Positions 27,230 to 35,948 of a DNA stretch of 64,000 nt are shown piece after piece; position 1 is the first letter of the stretch; each line of letters starts with the position of its first letter. The stretch spans positions 1-64,000 of the forward strand of contig CAXTVI010000023.1 of assembly GCA_964247695.1 (NCBI GenBank), given 5' to 3'. Below the pieces are notes generated by a model. That model worked only from the letters and a program-made list of their open reading frames with translations. It was not told where the DNA came from and did not search any database. The DNA is from Lichenicoccus sp964247695. GTDB lineage: Bacteria > Pseudomonadota > Alphaproteobacteria > Acetobacterales > Acetobacteraceae. The translations under genes and the position numbers were made by a program.

Positions 27230-28279
27230 ATGCCTGATTTTCGACCCTGGATTCCCAAGCGCGTGCTGGTCACGCCGGCCGCCCTGGGCTTCGAGCATGG
27301 CGCGCAGGCGGTCGAGCGCGCGGCACGCGCCGGCTCCGAGATCGTGCGCCTCGCCTCGGATCGCCTGACCGGGCTGCCGGGCAACTACCGCGACGCCAAG
27401 AGCACGATGGCGGTGATCGCGGCGTCGCCCAGCCGACGGCGCCCGCAACCGATCCCGCCGAGCGCCGACTGGCGCTTCGATCTCGCCGAGGGGTGCCCGG
27501 CGCATTGCCAGTATTGCTACCTGGCCGGCTCGCTGTCGGGGCCGCCGATCATACGCACGTATGCCAACCTGCCGGAGATCCTGGCCGAACTGCCGCCATT
27601 GCTCGGTCAGGGAACCGTCACCTCCCGCTCGGTCGCGCGGGCGGCCGAGGGCACGACCTTCGAGTGCTCCTGCTATACCGATCCGCTCGGCATCGAGCAC
27701 CTGACCGGCGGCCTCGCCGCCTGCATCGAGCATTTCGGCCGATGGGATGCGCCGGTGCAACTGCGCTTCACCACCAAGTTCGATGCGGTCGAGCCACTGC
27801 TGCGTCTCGCGCACCGTGGCCGCACGCGCATCCGCTTCTCGCTGAACGCGGCGTCGGCGGAACGGCTCGAGGGCGGCGCGCCGCGCATGGACCGGCGGCT
27901 CGCGGCGCTGCGCGCGGTGGCGCAGGCGGGCTACCCGGTCGGGCTGACCATCGCGCCGATCCTGCCGCTGCCGGACTGGAAGCGCGAGTACGACCGGCTG
28001 CTGGCCCTGGTCGCCGAGGCACTCGACGGCATCCCCGATCCGGGGCTGACCGCCGAGCTGATCACCCACCGTTTCACCGACAAGTCGAAGGCGGTGCTGA
28101 ACGGCTGGTACCCGGGCAGCGCGCTGCCGATGGACGAGGCGCAGCGGACGCGCAAGCTGACGAAGTTCGGCACCGGCAAATGGGTGCTGCCGAAAGCCGA
28201 GATGACCGAGATGCGCTGCTTCATGACCGAGGCGCTGCATCGCCGGCTGCCGGACGCTGCAATGCTGTACTGGACCTGA
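27230..28279 (+). CDS. Radical SAM protein of the spore photoproduct lyase family
   Basis: The 349-residue length and sequence resemble SplB, which uses a radical S-adenosylmethionine mechanism to split thymine photodimers of spore type. The cluster motif CPAHCQYC is at residues 89-96 (C-x3-C-x2-C). Two cysteines in FECSCYTDPLGIEHL (146 and 148) lie where the hydrogen-donating Cys of SplB is expected. ITHRFTDKSK and FGTGKWVLPK are further family blocks. The host group is not known to sporulate, so the substrate may differ. The start used is the ATG before DFRPWIPKRVL. The MOSC gene follows after 5 bp. Confidence 0.85.
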   Translation: MPDFRPWIPKRVLVTPAALGFEHGAQAVERAARAGSEIVRLASDRLTGLPGNYRDAKSTMAVIAASPSRRRPQPIPPSADWRFDLAEGCPAHCQYCYLAGSLSGPPIIRTYANLPEILAELPPLLGQGTVTSRSVARAAEGTTFECSCYTDPLGIEHLTGGLAACIEHFGRWDAPVQLRFTTKFDAVEPLLRLAHRGRTRIRFSLNAASAERLEGGAPRMDRRLAALRAVAQAGYPVGLTIAPILPLPDWKREYDRLLALVAEALDGIPDPGLTAELITHRFTDKSKAVLNGWYPGSALPMDEAQRTRKLTKFGTGKWVLPKAEMTEMRCFMTEALHRRLPDAAMLYWT

Positions 28280-28284
28280 GCCGC

Positions 28285-28812
28285 ATGCTGATTGCCGGCT
28301 CGCCACTGGCGGCACTTCTGGCGGCGCCGGCGCGGCCCGGCAGCGTGCAGTGGATCGGGATACGTCCGCAGCGTCGCATGCCGCTCGAGGTAGTATCGGC
28401 GGTGCGGCTCGATCCCCGGCAGGGGGTCGAGGGCGACCATTACACGAACATCACCAATCGCACCCGGCAGGTGACGCTGATCGCCGCCGAGCAACTGGCG
28501 GCCATCGCGGCCTATCTCGGGATCGACCGGATCGAGCCGCAGCAACTGCGGCGCAACCTGGTCGTCGCCGGCTGCAACCTGCACGGCCTGAAGGGCGCGA
28601 TGCTGCGCGTCGGACCGGCGCTCCTGGACGTCACCGGCGACTGCCATCCCTGCTCGCGCATGGAGGCCGAGTTCGGCCCCGGCGGCTACAACGCGGTGCG
28701 CGGCCACGGCGGCGTGACCGCGCGGATCATCGAGGGTGGCGAAATCCGGATCGGCGATCCGGTCCTGCGCGTGCTCCCGGATCAGTCCTCGCGGAAGGCC
28801 GATACCGGGTAG
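28285..28812 (+). CDS. MOSC-domain sulfurase-like protein
   Basis: MOSC domains carry or transfer sulfur, as in molybdenum cofactor sulfurase C-termini and YiiM-like proteins. The 175-residue product contains RLDPRQGVEGDHYTNITNRT, RRNLVVAGCNLHGLKG and the conserved Cys region GDCHPCSRMEAEFGPGGYNA followed by GHGGVTARI. It is tightly linked to the upstream radical-SAM gene. It ends inside the 3' end of serB on the other strand (31-bp convergent overlap). Confidence 0.87.
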   Translation: MLIAGSPLAALLAAPARPGSVQWIGIRPQRRMPLEVVSAVRLDPRQGVEGDHYTNITNRTRQVTLIAAEQLAAIAAYLGIDRIEPQQLRRNLVVAGCNLHGLKGAMLRVGPALLDVTGDCHPCSRMEAEFGPGGYNAVRGHGGVTARIIEGGEIRIGDPVLRVLPDQSSRKADTG

Positions 28813-29675
28813 CCCTGTGCGAACAGCAGCGCGCGCAGGTCGGCATGGTCGATGCGCGTCTCGATCGCCTGCGCGACCACGGGCTTTGCGTGAAAGGCAA
28901 CGCCCAATCCAGCCTCGGCCAGCATGTCGAGATCGTTGGCGCCGTCGCCGACGGCAAGCGTCGCCGCGAGACGAACGCCGCGCGCCTCGGCCAGCGCGAT
29001 CAGCCGGGCGCGCTTGGCGCTGCGGCCCTGGATCGGCTCGCCGACCTCGCCGGTGAGCCGCCCGTCCGCTTCCAGCAAGCTGTTGGCATGGTGCTCGTCG
29101 AAACCACAACTTGCCGCGATCCGCGACGTGAACCAGGTGAAGCCGCCCGAAACCAGGGCACAACGCGCGTTGTGCGCGCGCATGGTGGCGACCAGGGTGC
29201 GGGCGCCGGACGTGAGCGTGGTCTCGCGCAGAACCCGCTCCATCGCACCAGTCTCCAGCCCGCGCAGCAGGGCCACCCGCGCGCGCAGCGCCTCGGCAAA
29301 GTCGATCTCGCCGTTCATGCTGCGCCGGGTGATGGCGGCGACCCGCTCGCCGACGCCGGCGTGGGCGGCAAGGTCGTCGAGCGTTTCCGAAGTGACGATG
29401 GTGCTGTCCATGTCGGCAACCAGCAGGCCCTTACGGCGTCCACGCGCGCGCGTGATCAACACATCGACAGCCTGGCCGGTGAAAGCCGCGCGCAGCACCG
29501 CCGGGCTGGGCTGGCTGAACGAGTGCGCCGGACAGGGGATGTCCACCGCCTCGCCCGGCGACAGGATGAACGGCTCGCCGCCGCTGACCATCTCGCGCGC
29601 CACCCGGATCATCGCCGGCGTCAGCGTCGACGCCTTGCGGTCGGCGACCAGGGTGAGGATACGGGGGAACGCCAT
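28782..29675 (-). CDS. serB: Phosphoserine phosphatase
   Basis: The enzyme performs the last step of L-serine synthesis, phosphoserine to serine, by the HAD mechanism. The 297-residue product has the nucleophile motif VADMDSTIV (Asp88, Asp90), LVSGGFTWF for phosphate contact, GRSAKRARLI with the conserved Lys, and AVGDGANDLDML for magnesium. An N-terminal domain of about 75 residues precedes the HAD core, as in SerB of this class. The start ATG is 27 bp from the miaA start on the other strand. Confidence 0.94.
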   Translation of the reverse strand: MAFPRILTLVADRKASTLTPAMIRVAREMVSGGEPFILSPGEAVDIPCPAHSFSQPSPAVLRAAFTGQAVDVLITRARGRRKGLLVADMDSTIVTSETLDDLAAHAGVGERVAAITRRSMNGEIDFAEALRARVALLRGLETGAMERVLRETTLTSGARTLVATMRAHNARCALVSGGFTWFTSRIAASCGFDEHHANSLLEADGRLTGEVGEPIQGRSAKRARLIALAEARGVRLAATLAVGDGANDLDMLAEAGLGVAFHAKPVVAQAIETRIDHADLRALLFAQGYPVSAFRED

Positions 29676-29702
29676 GTTCGGGCGTTTCGCAGGGATGGCT
29701 TC

Positions 29703-30716
29703 GTGAATCAAGCGCACCCGATCGATCCGGACGCCCTCGAAGGGGATGCGCTGATCGTCGCCGGCCCGACCTGCAGCGGCAAGTCGGCACTCGCACTTGC
29801 TCTCGCACAGGCACTCGACGGCATCGTGATCAACGCGGACTCGATGCAGGTCTATCGCGAGCTGCGAGTGCTGACGGCGCGTCCCACCGAAGCCGAGGAA
29901 GCGCTGTGTCCGCACCGTCTCTACGGGGTGCGACCGGCATCCGAACCAGGCAGCGTCGCCTGGTGGCGAACGGAGGCGCTGGCGTGCCTGCGCGAGGCGT
30001 GGGCACAGGGCCGGCTGCCGATCCTGTGCGGGGGCACCGGGCTGTATTTCCGCGCCCTCACCGCAGGGCTCGCCGCAATCCCGGATCCCGGGGAGGCGGC
30101 ACGAACCGAGGCGCGCGCCCTGCTGGCCGGGATCGGGCCGGCCGCATTGCACGACCGGCTGGCAGGGCGCGATCCGGAGAGCGCGGCGCGCGTCCGCCCG
30201 TCGGACGGCCAGCGCCTGGCCCGCGCCTGGGAAGTGCTGGCCGGCACCGGACGCGGACTGGCCGCGTGGCAGCGCGCCCCCGGCCTGCCCCCGGCACCGG
30301 CGCGCTTCGCTGCCGTGCGGCTGGCGCCGCCACGTGCGGATCTGCGCGCCGCCATAGCGGATCGCTTCGGATCCATGCTGGCGCAGGGAGCGTTGGCCGA
30401 GGTCGCTGCGTTGCTGGCGTTGGACCTGCCCCCGTCGCTGCCGGCCATGCGTGCCCACGGCGTGCCCGAGCTTGCCGGGGTGCTCCGGCACGGCGACCGG
30501 CTGGAGGATGCGATGCGGCGCGCGGTGCTCGCGCAGGGCCAGTACACCAAGCGCCAGGCCACCTGGTTTGCGCATCATGCCCTGGCTCCGGCCGCACAAT
30601 GCGACATAATCACCCAGCGCATAGCTGGTATCGCGCAATTTCCGGAAAGGAGATGGCGAGAAATCTTATCATTTGTTCAATGGTGCGTTGACGCGCCGCA
30701 TGGACCTCGCCCATAA
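29703..30716 (+). CDS. miaA: tRNA dimethylallyltransferase
   Basis: MiaA adds a dimethylallyl group to A37 of tRNAs reading UNN codons. The 337-residue product has the P-loop AGPTCSGKSALA (about 20-31), INADSMQVYRELRVLTARPT, GGTGLYFRALTAGL, and a late QYTKRQATWF. The chosen start is GTG, and a longer frame upstream was rejected. It is divergent from serB with a very short gap. ilvB follows 60 bp later, with no obvious terminator between them. Confidence 0.94.
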   Translation: MNQAHPIDPDALEGDALIVAGPTCSGKSALALALAQALDGIVINADSMQVYRELRVLTARPTEAEEALCPHRLYGVRPASEPGSVAWWRTEALACLREAWAQGRLPILCGGTGLYFRALTAGLAAIPDPGEAARTEARALLAGIGPAALHDRLAGRDPESAARVRPSDGQRLARAWEVLAGTGRGLAAWQRAPGLPPAPARFAAVRLAPPRADLRAAIADRFGSMLAQGALAEVAALLALDLPPSLPAMRAHGVPELAGVLRHGDRLEDAMRRAVLAQGQYTKRQATWFAHHALAPAAQCDIITQRIAGIAQFPERRWREILSFVQWCVDAPHGPRP

Positions 30717-30776
30717 CCCCGGCACCGCGCACCATGCGGATAGTCCGGGCCGGGCAATCCCGGGAGGAGTGAGGAC

Positions 30777-32615
30777 ATGAACGCGACCACCGATCTCGGG
30801 GACCGCCGCCACCAGGCCAGCCAGGGCAGCGAGGCGGTCTCGACGCCCGCGCTCAACGGCGCCGAGGTGCTTCTCCGCGTCCTGCAGGAGCAGGAGGTGG
30901 AGGTCGTGTTCGGCTATCCCGGCGGCGCGGTGCTGCCAATCTATGACGCGCTGTTCAAGCAGAACTCGATCCGCCACATCCTGGTGCGGCACGAGCAGGC
31001 CGCGGTGCACGCCGCCGAGGGCTACGCGCGCTCCACCGGACGCATCGGCGTGGTGCTGGTCACCAGCGGCCCGGGTGCGACCAACGCGGTGACCGGACTG
31101 GTGGATGCGCTGATGGACAGCGTGCCGCTGGTCTGTCTCACCGGCCAGGTGCCGACGCACATGATCGGCAACGACGCCTTCCAGGAAGCCGACACCACCG
31201 GGATCACCCGGCCAGCGACCAAGCACAACTACCTGGTCAAGCGCGCCGGCGATCTCGCGCGCACCGTGCACGAGGCGTTCTACGTGGCGCGCAGCGGCCG
31301 GCCAGGCCCGGTCGTGGTCGATCTTCCCAAGGACATCATGGTCGGTCCGGCCAGCTATGCGCCGGCCTCGACCGCGCCGCACCGCTCGTATCGCCCGATC
31401 ACCGAGCCTCGCGCCGACGCGATCCGCCAGGCGGTGTCGCTGATCAAGCGGGCGCGCCGGCCGCTGTTCTATACCGGCGGCGGAGTCATCAATTCGGGTC
31501 CGGCCGCGGCCGAGGCGCTCGGGCGCCTAGTGCGGCTGACCGGCTATCCCTGCACCTCGACCCTGATGGGACTCGGCGCCTATCCCACCACCGACCCGCA
31601 ATTCCTCGGCATGCTCGGCATGCACGGCACCTTCGAGGCCAACCTAGCGACGCACGGTTGCGACGTCCTGATCAATCTCGGCGCCCGCTTCGACGACCGC
31701 GTGACCGGGCGGCTGGATGCGTTCTCGCCAGGCTCCGCCAAGATCCACGTCGATATCGACCCATCCTCGATCAACAAGATCGTGCCGGTGGATGTCGCCG
31801 TGGTGGGCGATGCCGGACGCGCCATCGAGATGATGATCGAGGCCTGGCACGAGGATCGCGCCGAGCCGGACCGCGAGGCGCACGCCGCCTGGTGGCGCCA
31901 GATCGAGGCGTGGCGCGGCATCGACAGCCTGCGCTACGTGCAGGACCCCGCGCCGTCCGCAATCATCAAGCCGCAGCATGCGGTGCGACGCCTGTACGAA
32001 CTGGCCCGCGAGACCGGTCGCGACAGCTTCGTCACCACCGAAGTGGGTCAGCACCAGATGTGGGCGGCGCAGTATTTCGCGTTCGACCACCCGAACCGCT
32101 GGATGACCTCGGGCGGCCTCGGCACCATGGGATACGGGTTGCCGGCGGCGGTCGGCGTGCAGGTGGCCCACCCGGACGCGCTGGTGATCGACATCGCCGG
32201 CGAGGCCAGCACGCTGATGAACATCCAGGAGCTCGGCACGATCTGCCAGTACCGACTGCCGGTGAAATTGTTCATCCTGAACAACCGCTACATGGGCATG
32301 GTGCGCCAGTGGCAGGAGCTGCTGCATGGCAGCCGCTATTCAGAGAGCTACAGCGAGGCGCTGCCGGATTTCGTCAAGCTGGCGGAGAGCTTCCACGGTA
32401 CCGGCATGCGCGCCACCTGCCTCGGCGAGCTCGACGACACCATACGCGCCATGCTCGCGCATGATGGTCCGGTGATCGCCGATATCTGTGTCGATGAAAA
32501 GGAGAACTGCTTTCCGATGATCCCGTCGGGAGCGGCGCATAACGAGATGATCCTGGGTCCCGACCAGAACGAGCAGGCAGCATCCATCACCAACGAAGGC
32601 ATGATGCTGGTCTGA
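30777..32615 (+). CDS. ilvB: Acetolactate synthase large subunit
   Basis: This ThDP-dependent enzyme condenses two pyruvates, or pyruvate with 2-oxobutyrate, in valine/leucine/isoleucine synthesis. The 612-residue product has the N-terminal ThDP/Glu region (FGYPGGAVLPIYDALF), the FAD/central domain, and the C-terminal ThDP-magnesium motif (IDIAGEASTLMNIQEL). Note that the usual G-D-G-S/A of this motif reads GEAS here. A GGGAGGAG ribosome site precedes the ATG. It is first in ilvB-ilvN-ilvC, and no leader peptide or attenuator was recognised in the 60 bp upstream. Confidence 0.95.
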   Translation: MNATTDLGDRRHQASQGSEAVSTPALNGAEVLLRVLQEQEVEVVFGYPGGAVLPIYDALFKQNSIRHILVRHEQAAVHAAEGYARSTGRIGVVLVTSGPGATNAVTGLVDALMDSVPLVCLTGQVPTHMIGNDAFQEADTTGITRPATKHNYLVKRAGDLARTVHEAFYVARSGRPGPVVVDLPKDIMVGPASYAPASTAPHRSYRPITEPRADAIRQAVSLIKRARRPLFYTGGGVINSGPAAAEALGRLVRLTGYPCTSTLMGLGAYPTTDPQFLGMLGMHGTFEANLATHGCDVLINLGARFDDRVTGRLDAFSPGSAKIHVDIDPSSINKIVPVDVAVVGDAGRAIEMMIEAWHEDRAEPDREAHAAWWRQIEAWRGIDSLRYVQDPAPSAIIKPQHAVRRLYELARETGRDSFVTTEVGQHQMWAAQYFAFDHPNRWMTSGGLGTMGYGLPAAVGVQVAHPDALVIDIAGEASTLMNIQELGTICQYRLPVKLFILNNRYMGMVRQWQELLHGSRYSESYSEALPDFVKLAESFHGTGMRATCLGELDDTIRAMLAHDGPVIADICVDEKENCFPMIPSGAAHNEMILGPDQNEQAASITNEGMMLV

Positions 32616-32619
32616 AGCC

Positions 32620-33135
32620 ATGGCAAGCACGGACGAAACCGAGATCACCGCCGTCATCTCGGTGCTGGTCGAGAACGAGGCCGGCGTGCTCGCGCGCGTG
32701 ATCGGCCTGTTCTCCGGCCGCGGCTACAACATCGAGAGCCTGACGGTGGCCCCGGTCGAGGACGGGCGCAACCGCAGCCGCATCAACATCGTGACCTCGG
32801 GCACGCCGATGATCATCGAGCAGATCAAGGCTCTGCTCGATCGCCTGGTGCCGGTGCATCGCGTAGCCGACCTCACCAAGGACGGACCGCACGTCGCCCG
32901 CGAGATGGCGCTGATCAAGGTGGTCTCGACCGGAGAGCTGCGCTCCGAGGCGCTGCGCATCGCGGACGCGTTCCGTGCGCGCCCGGTCGACACCACCACC
33001 GGCAGCTTCGTCTTTGAACTCACCGGCGCCACCGACAAGCTCGATGCCTTCATCGAGCTGATGCGCCCGCTCGGACTGGTCGAGATCTCGCGCACCGGGA
33101 TTGCCGCGATCGCACGCGGTCCGCATACCATCTGA
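32620..33135 (+). CDS. ilvN: Acetolactate synthase small (regulatory) subunit
   Basis: The ACT-domain regulatory subunit confers valine feedback and stimulates IlvB. The 171-residue product starts with the ACT domain (ISVLVENEAGVLARVIGLFS GRGYNI split here at its Gly turn) and has a second ACT-like half with FVFELTGATDKLDAFIELM. It begins 4 bp after ilvB. The length is normal for the long form. Confidence 0.95.
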   Translation: MASTDETEITAVISVLVENEAGVLARVIGLFSGRGYNIESLTVAPVEDGRNRSRINIVTSGTPMIIEQIKALLDRLVPVHRVADLTKDGPHVAREMALIKVVSTGELRSEALRIADAFRARPVDTTTGSFVFELTGATDKLDAFIELMRPLGLVEISRTGIAAIARGPHTI

Positions 33136-33160
33136 CTTTGGACAATAAGGAACAACGCCC

Positions 33161-34180
33161 ATGCGCGTGTACTACGACAGCGACGCCGACGTGAACCTGA
33201 TCAAGGGCCGCAAGGTCGCGATCATCGGCTACGGCAGCCAGGGGCATGCGCACGCCAACAACCTCAAGGATAGCGGCGTTACCCAACTCGTGGTGGCGCT
33301 GCGCCCGGGTTCCGCCGGCATTGCCAAGGCGCAAGCCGCCGGCCTGCGGGTGATGAGCCCGTCCGAGGCCGCCGCCTGGGCCGACGTGGTCATGGTGCTG
33401 ACGCCGGACGAACTGCAGGGCGACCTCTACGCCGAGCATCTGGCGCCCAACCTGAAGCAGGGTGCGGCGATCGCGTTCGCGCATGGCCTCGCGGTGCATT
33501 TCAGGGTCATCGAGCCGCGCCCGGACCTCGATGTCTTCATGATCGCGCCGAAGGGCCCGGGTCATACCGTGCGTTCGGAATACCAGCGCGGCGGCGGCGT
33601 GCCGTGCCTGGTCGCGGTGGCACAGGATCCGTCGGGGAACGCGCTGGAGATCGCGCTTTCGTATGCCAGCGCCGTCGGCGGCGGCCGCGCCGGCATCATC
33701 GAGACCAGCTTCCGCGAGGAATGCGAGACCGACCTGTTCGGCGAGCAGACCGTGCTGTGCGGCGGCCTGGTCGAGCTGATCCGGGCCGGCTTCGAGGTAC
33801 TGGTGGAAGCGGGCTACGCCCCCGAAATGGCGTATTTCGAGTGCCTGCACGAGGTGAAGCTGATCGTGGACCTGATCTACGAGGGCGGCATCGCCAACAT
33901 GAACTACTCGATCAGCAATACCGCCGAATACGGCGAGTATGTCACCGGGCCGCGCATCATCACCGCCGAGACCAAGGCCGAGATGAAGCGGGTGCTGCAC
34001 GACATCCAGAGCGGCACCTTCACCCGCAACTGGCTGCTCGAGAACAAGGTCGGCCAGGTCGGCTTCAAGGCCACACGCGCCCGCGCCAACCAGCACCAGA
34101 TCGAGGAGGTCGGCGAGAAGCTGCGCGCGATGATGCCCTGGATCGGCAAGAACCGGCTGGTGGACAAGACCCGGAACTGA
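33161..34180 (+). CDS. ilvC: Ketol-acid reductoisomerase (class I)
   Basis: The enzyme carries out NADPH- and magnesium-dependent isomeroreduction of acetolactate. The 339-residue product is the short class I form. It has VAIIGYGSQGHAHANNL (dinucleotide fold), MIAPKGPGHTVRSEY, and the magnesium ligands in EECETDLFGEQTVLCGG and the ECLHEVKLIVDLIYEGG region. It ends the ilvBNC run. Confidence 0.97.
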   Translation: MRVYYDSDADVNLIKGRKVAIIGYGSQGHAHANNLKDSGVTQLVVALRPGSAGIAKAQAAGLRVMSPSEAAAWADVVMVLTPDELQGDLYAEHLAPNLKQGAAIAFAHGLAVHFRVIEPRPDLDVFMIAPKGPGHTVRSEYQRGGGVPCLVAVAQDPSGNALEIALSYASAVGGGRAGIIETSFREECETDLFGEQTVLCGGLVELIRAGFEVLVEAGYAPEMAYFECLHEVKLIVDLIYEGGIANMNYSISNTAEYGEYVTGPRIITAETKAEMKRVLHDIQSGTFTRNWLLENKVGQVGFKATRARANQHQIEEVGEKLRAMMPWIGKNRLVDKTRN

Positions 34181-34205
34181 TTGCACCGATTTGCGAGGGA
34201 AGCCG

Positions 34206-34620
34206 ATGCGACACGAGATCATCCCGAACTTGCGTTACGCGGACGCGGTCGCCGGCATCGACTTCCTCTGCAATGCCTTCGGCTTCGAGCGTCGAGCGGT
34301 GTCTCTCGCCGCAGAGGATGCCCCGGTCGTGCAGCACGCCCAGCTCACCTGGGCCGACCGCATGGTGATGGTAGCCAGCATCAATGACACCCAACACGCC
34401 TGGGCCACGAACATGAAGACGGTCGTCCAGGCCGGGGGCCACACGGTGGGGCTCTACCTCGTCGTGGCGGACGTGGACGCCCACGCGGATCAGGCGCCTC
34501 GTGCCGGAGCGGACATTATGCTGGGGCCGCAGGACCAGAGGTGGACGCGGATATTCCGCTCGCGATCCGGAAGGCGACATCTGGAGTTTCGGGAGCTACG
34601 ACCCCTGGTCCGACGCCTGA
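34206..34620 (+). pseudogene. VOC/glyoxalase-family protein, frameshifted
   Basis: The sequence starts MRHEIIPNLRYADAVAGIDF and follows the PhnB-like VOC family (FLCNAFGFERRAV, GLYLVVADVDAHADQA, GADIMLGPQDQ). A shift near 34541 then breaks the frame. The expected end, GRGYSARDPEGDIWSFGSYD then PWSDA, is still readable in another frame up to a TGA at 34618-34620. The coding span is 415 bases, one more than a multiple of three. It could be a recent mutation or a base error. It lies 25 bp after ilvC. Confidence 0.75.
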
Positions 34621-34648
34621 GCCAGGATCGCCGCAGGCTTCCCGGGTT

Positions 34649-34840
34649 TCAGCTGTCGAAACGCTCCGCAGCGTTGTTCTCCGACGTCGCGGCGGCCCGT
34701 GCCTCCGGGGTTTCGTCGCGCACGATGCGGTAGCCGGCGCGGCTCAGCGAGCGAATGCCCAGCAGGTCGAGACCCGGCACGGCATCGCGTATCGCCATCA
34801 GGTCCTCATGGCTCAGGTGCGCGGTCATGATGTCGGGCAT
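34649..34840 (-). CDS. Small hypothetical protein
   Basis: The 63-residue reading begins MPDIMTAHLSHEDLMAIRDA and continues with VPGLDLLGIRSLSRAGYRIV, then a charged Glu/Ala-rich tail. No family was recognised. It has the amino acid balance of a real protein rather than an Arg/Pro-rich shadow frame, but the ribosome site is weak. It could be antisense noise. Confidence 0.35.
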   Translation of the reverse strand: MPDIMTAHLSHEDLMAIRDAVPGLDLLGIRSLSRAGYRIVRDETPEARAAATSENNAAERFDS

Positions 34841-34925
34841 TGACGAGATCCGTTCGATCCGGGGGTGTTCGCGTCCGGTCAGCCAACAACGAGGCCGGGC
34901 GGAAAGCGTTGCACGACGTTTGCGA

Positions 34926-35948
34926 TCAGGGCAACGGGGCGCTTCGCAGGGCTGCCTCGAGGCGCGCCCAGGCCTCAGCTTCACCCGGCAGCCCGAACCG
35001 CAGCAGGCCCGGATCGTGGTCGAAACGGCGGACCAGCAGCCCGGCCTCCCCCAGATGCCGGTGCAGCGCCGAGGCCCTCGAACTGCCATAGAGCCGGAAC
35101 AAGGCGGTCCCGCCGTGGCACCGAAGCCCGTGCCGCTGCAGCAGCCGGTCCAGATCGGCGCCGGCTCGACGCAGCCGGTCCGCCATCGCCGCGCGCCAGG
35201 CGGGGTCCGCAAGCGCCAGGCAGCCTGCCTGTATCGCAACCCCGCTGATCGCCCACGGGCCGAAGGCGTTGCGCAACCGTGCGGCGCGTTCCGGCGAAGC
35301 GAGCACGAAGCCAAGCCGCACTCCCGCCAGGCCGTAGCTCTTGCCGAACGAGCGCAGCACCAGCAGGCCCGGATGCGGCAGGCTGCTGCCGAGCCCGGCC
35401 AGGTCCGGCTCGAGATCCACGAAGGCCTCGTCGCAGACCAGCATGCCGCCGTGGCTGGCCTGCTCCGCCGCCAATTCGAGCAACCGGCCTACAGGCAGTC
35501 GCCTGCCGTCCGGGTTGTTCGGGTTGCACAGGATCGCCGCGGTGCCGGGCTGCAGCGCCCATTGCGTGAAGGCCTCGATGCCGTACGCTGCCTCGACCGG
35601 CAGGCCGGCATTCTCCCAGGCGGCCCGGTGCTCGGCATAGGTCGGCTCCAGGACGACCGCGCGCCGGCACCCTAGCAGGGCGGGCAGCAGGCTGATCGCG
35701 ATCTGCGTCCCGGGGGTGGCGACGACCATGCCCGGGTCCGCGACCCCGTAGGCAGCAGCGGCCACTGCCTGCAGCCGCAGGATGTCCTCGGCTTCCGGCA
35801 GCCGCGCCAGGGCGTCGGTCGCGATCGGCCCGACCGGGTAGGCGTGCGGGTTGATCCCGGTCGAGAGGTCGATGAACGGCTCCGGCGCCGACGGAAACAG
35901 CCGGCGCGCCTCGATCAGCCGGCCGCCATGTGCGATGCCCGATCGCAT
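34926..35948 (-). CDS. cobC: Threonine-phosphate decarboxylase (cobalamin aminopropanol arm)
   Basis: This PLP enzyme of the aminotransferase fold supplies (R)-1-amino-2-propanol phosphate for the B12 nucleotide loop. It is called CobC in the Pseudomonas denitrificans nomenclature and CobD in Salmonella. The 340-residue product has FIDLSTGINPHAYPV, CNPNNPDGRRLPVGRL, LVCDEAFVDLEP and the PLP lysine in VLRSFGKSYGLAGVRLG. The ATG chosen (before RSGIAHGG) lies in the same CATG as the start of the divergent cobD/cbiB gene. A longer start at 36023 is possible but would overlap that gene further. Confidence 0.92.
   Translation of the reverse strand: MRSGIAHGGRLIEARRLFPSAPEPFIDLSTGINPHAYPVGPIATDALARLPEAEDILRLQAVAAAAYGVADPGMVVATPGTQIAISLLPALLGCRRAVVLEPTYAEHRAAWENAGLPVEAAYGIEAFTQWALQPGTAAILCNPNNPDGRRLPVGRLLELAAEQASHGGMLVCDEAFVDLEPDLAGLGSSLPHPGLLVLRSFGKSYGLAGVRLGFVLASPERAARLRNAFGPWAISGVAIQAGCLALADPAWRAAMADRLRRAGADLDRLLQRHGLRCHGGTALFRLYGSSRASALHRHLGEAGLLVRRFDHDPGLLRFGLPGEAEAWARLEAALRSAPLP

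Noticed and set aside
30717..30776. Leader peptide/attenuator before ilvB
   Set aside because: Only very short frames occur, without runs of Val, Leu or Ile codons, and there is no terminator-antiterminator pair.
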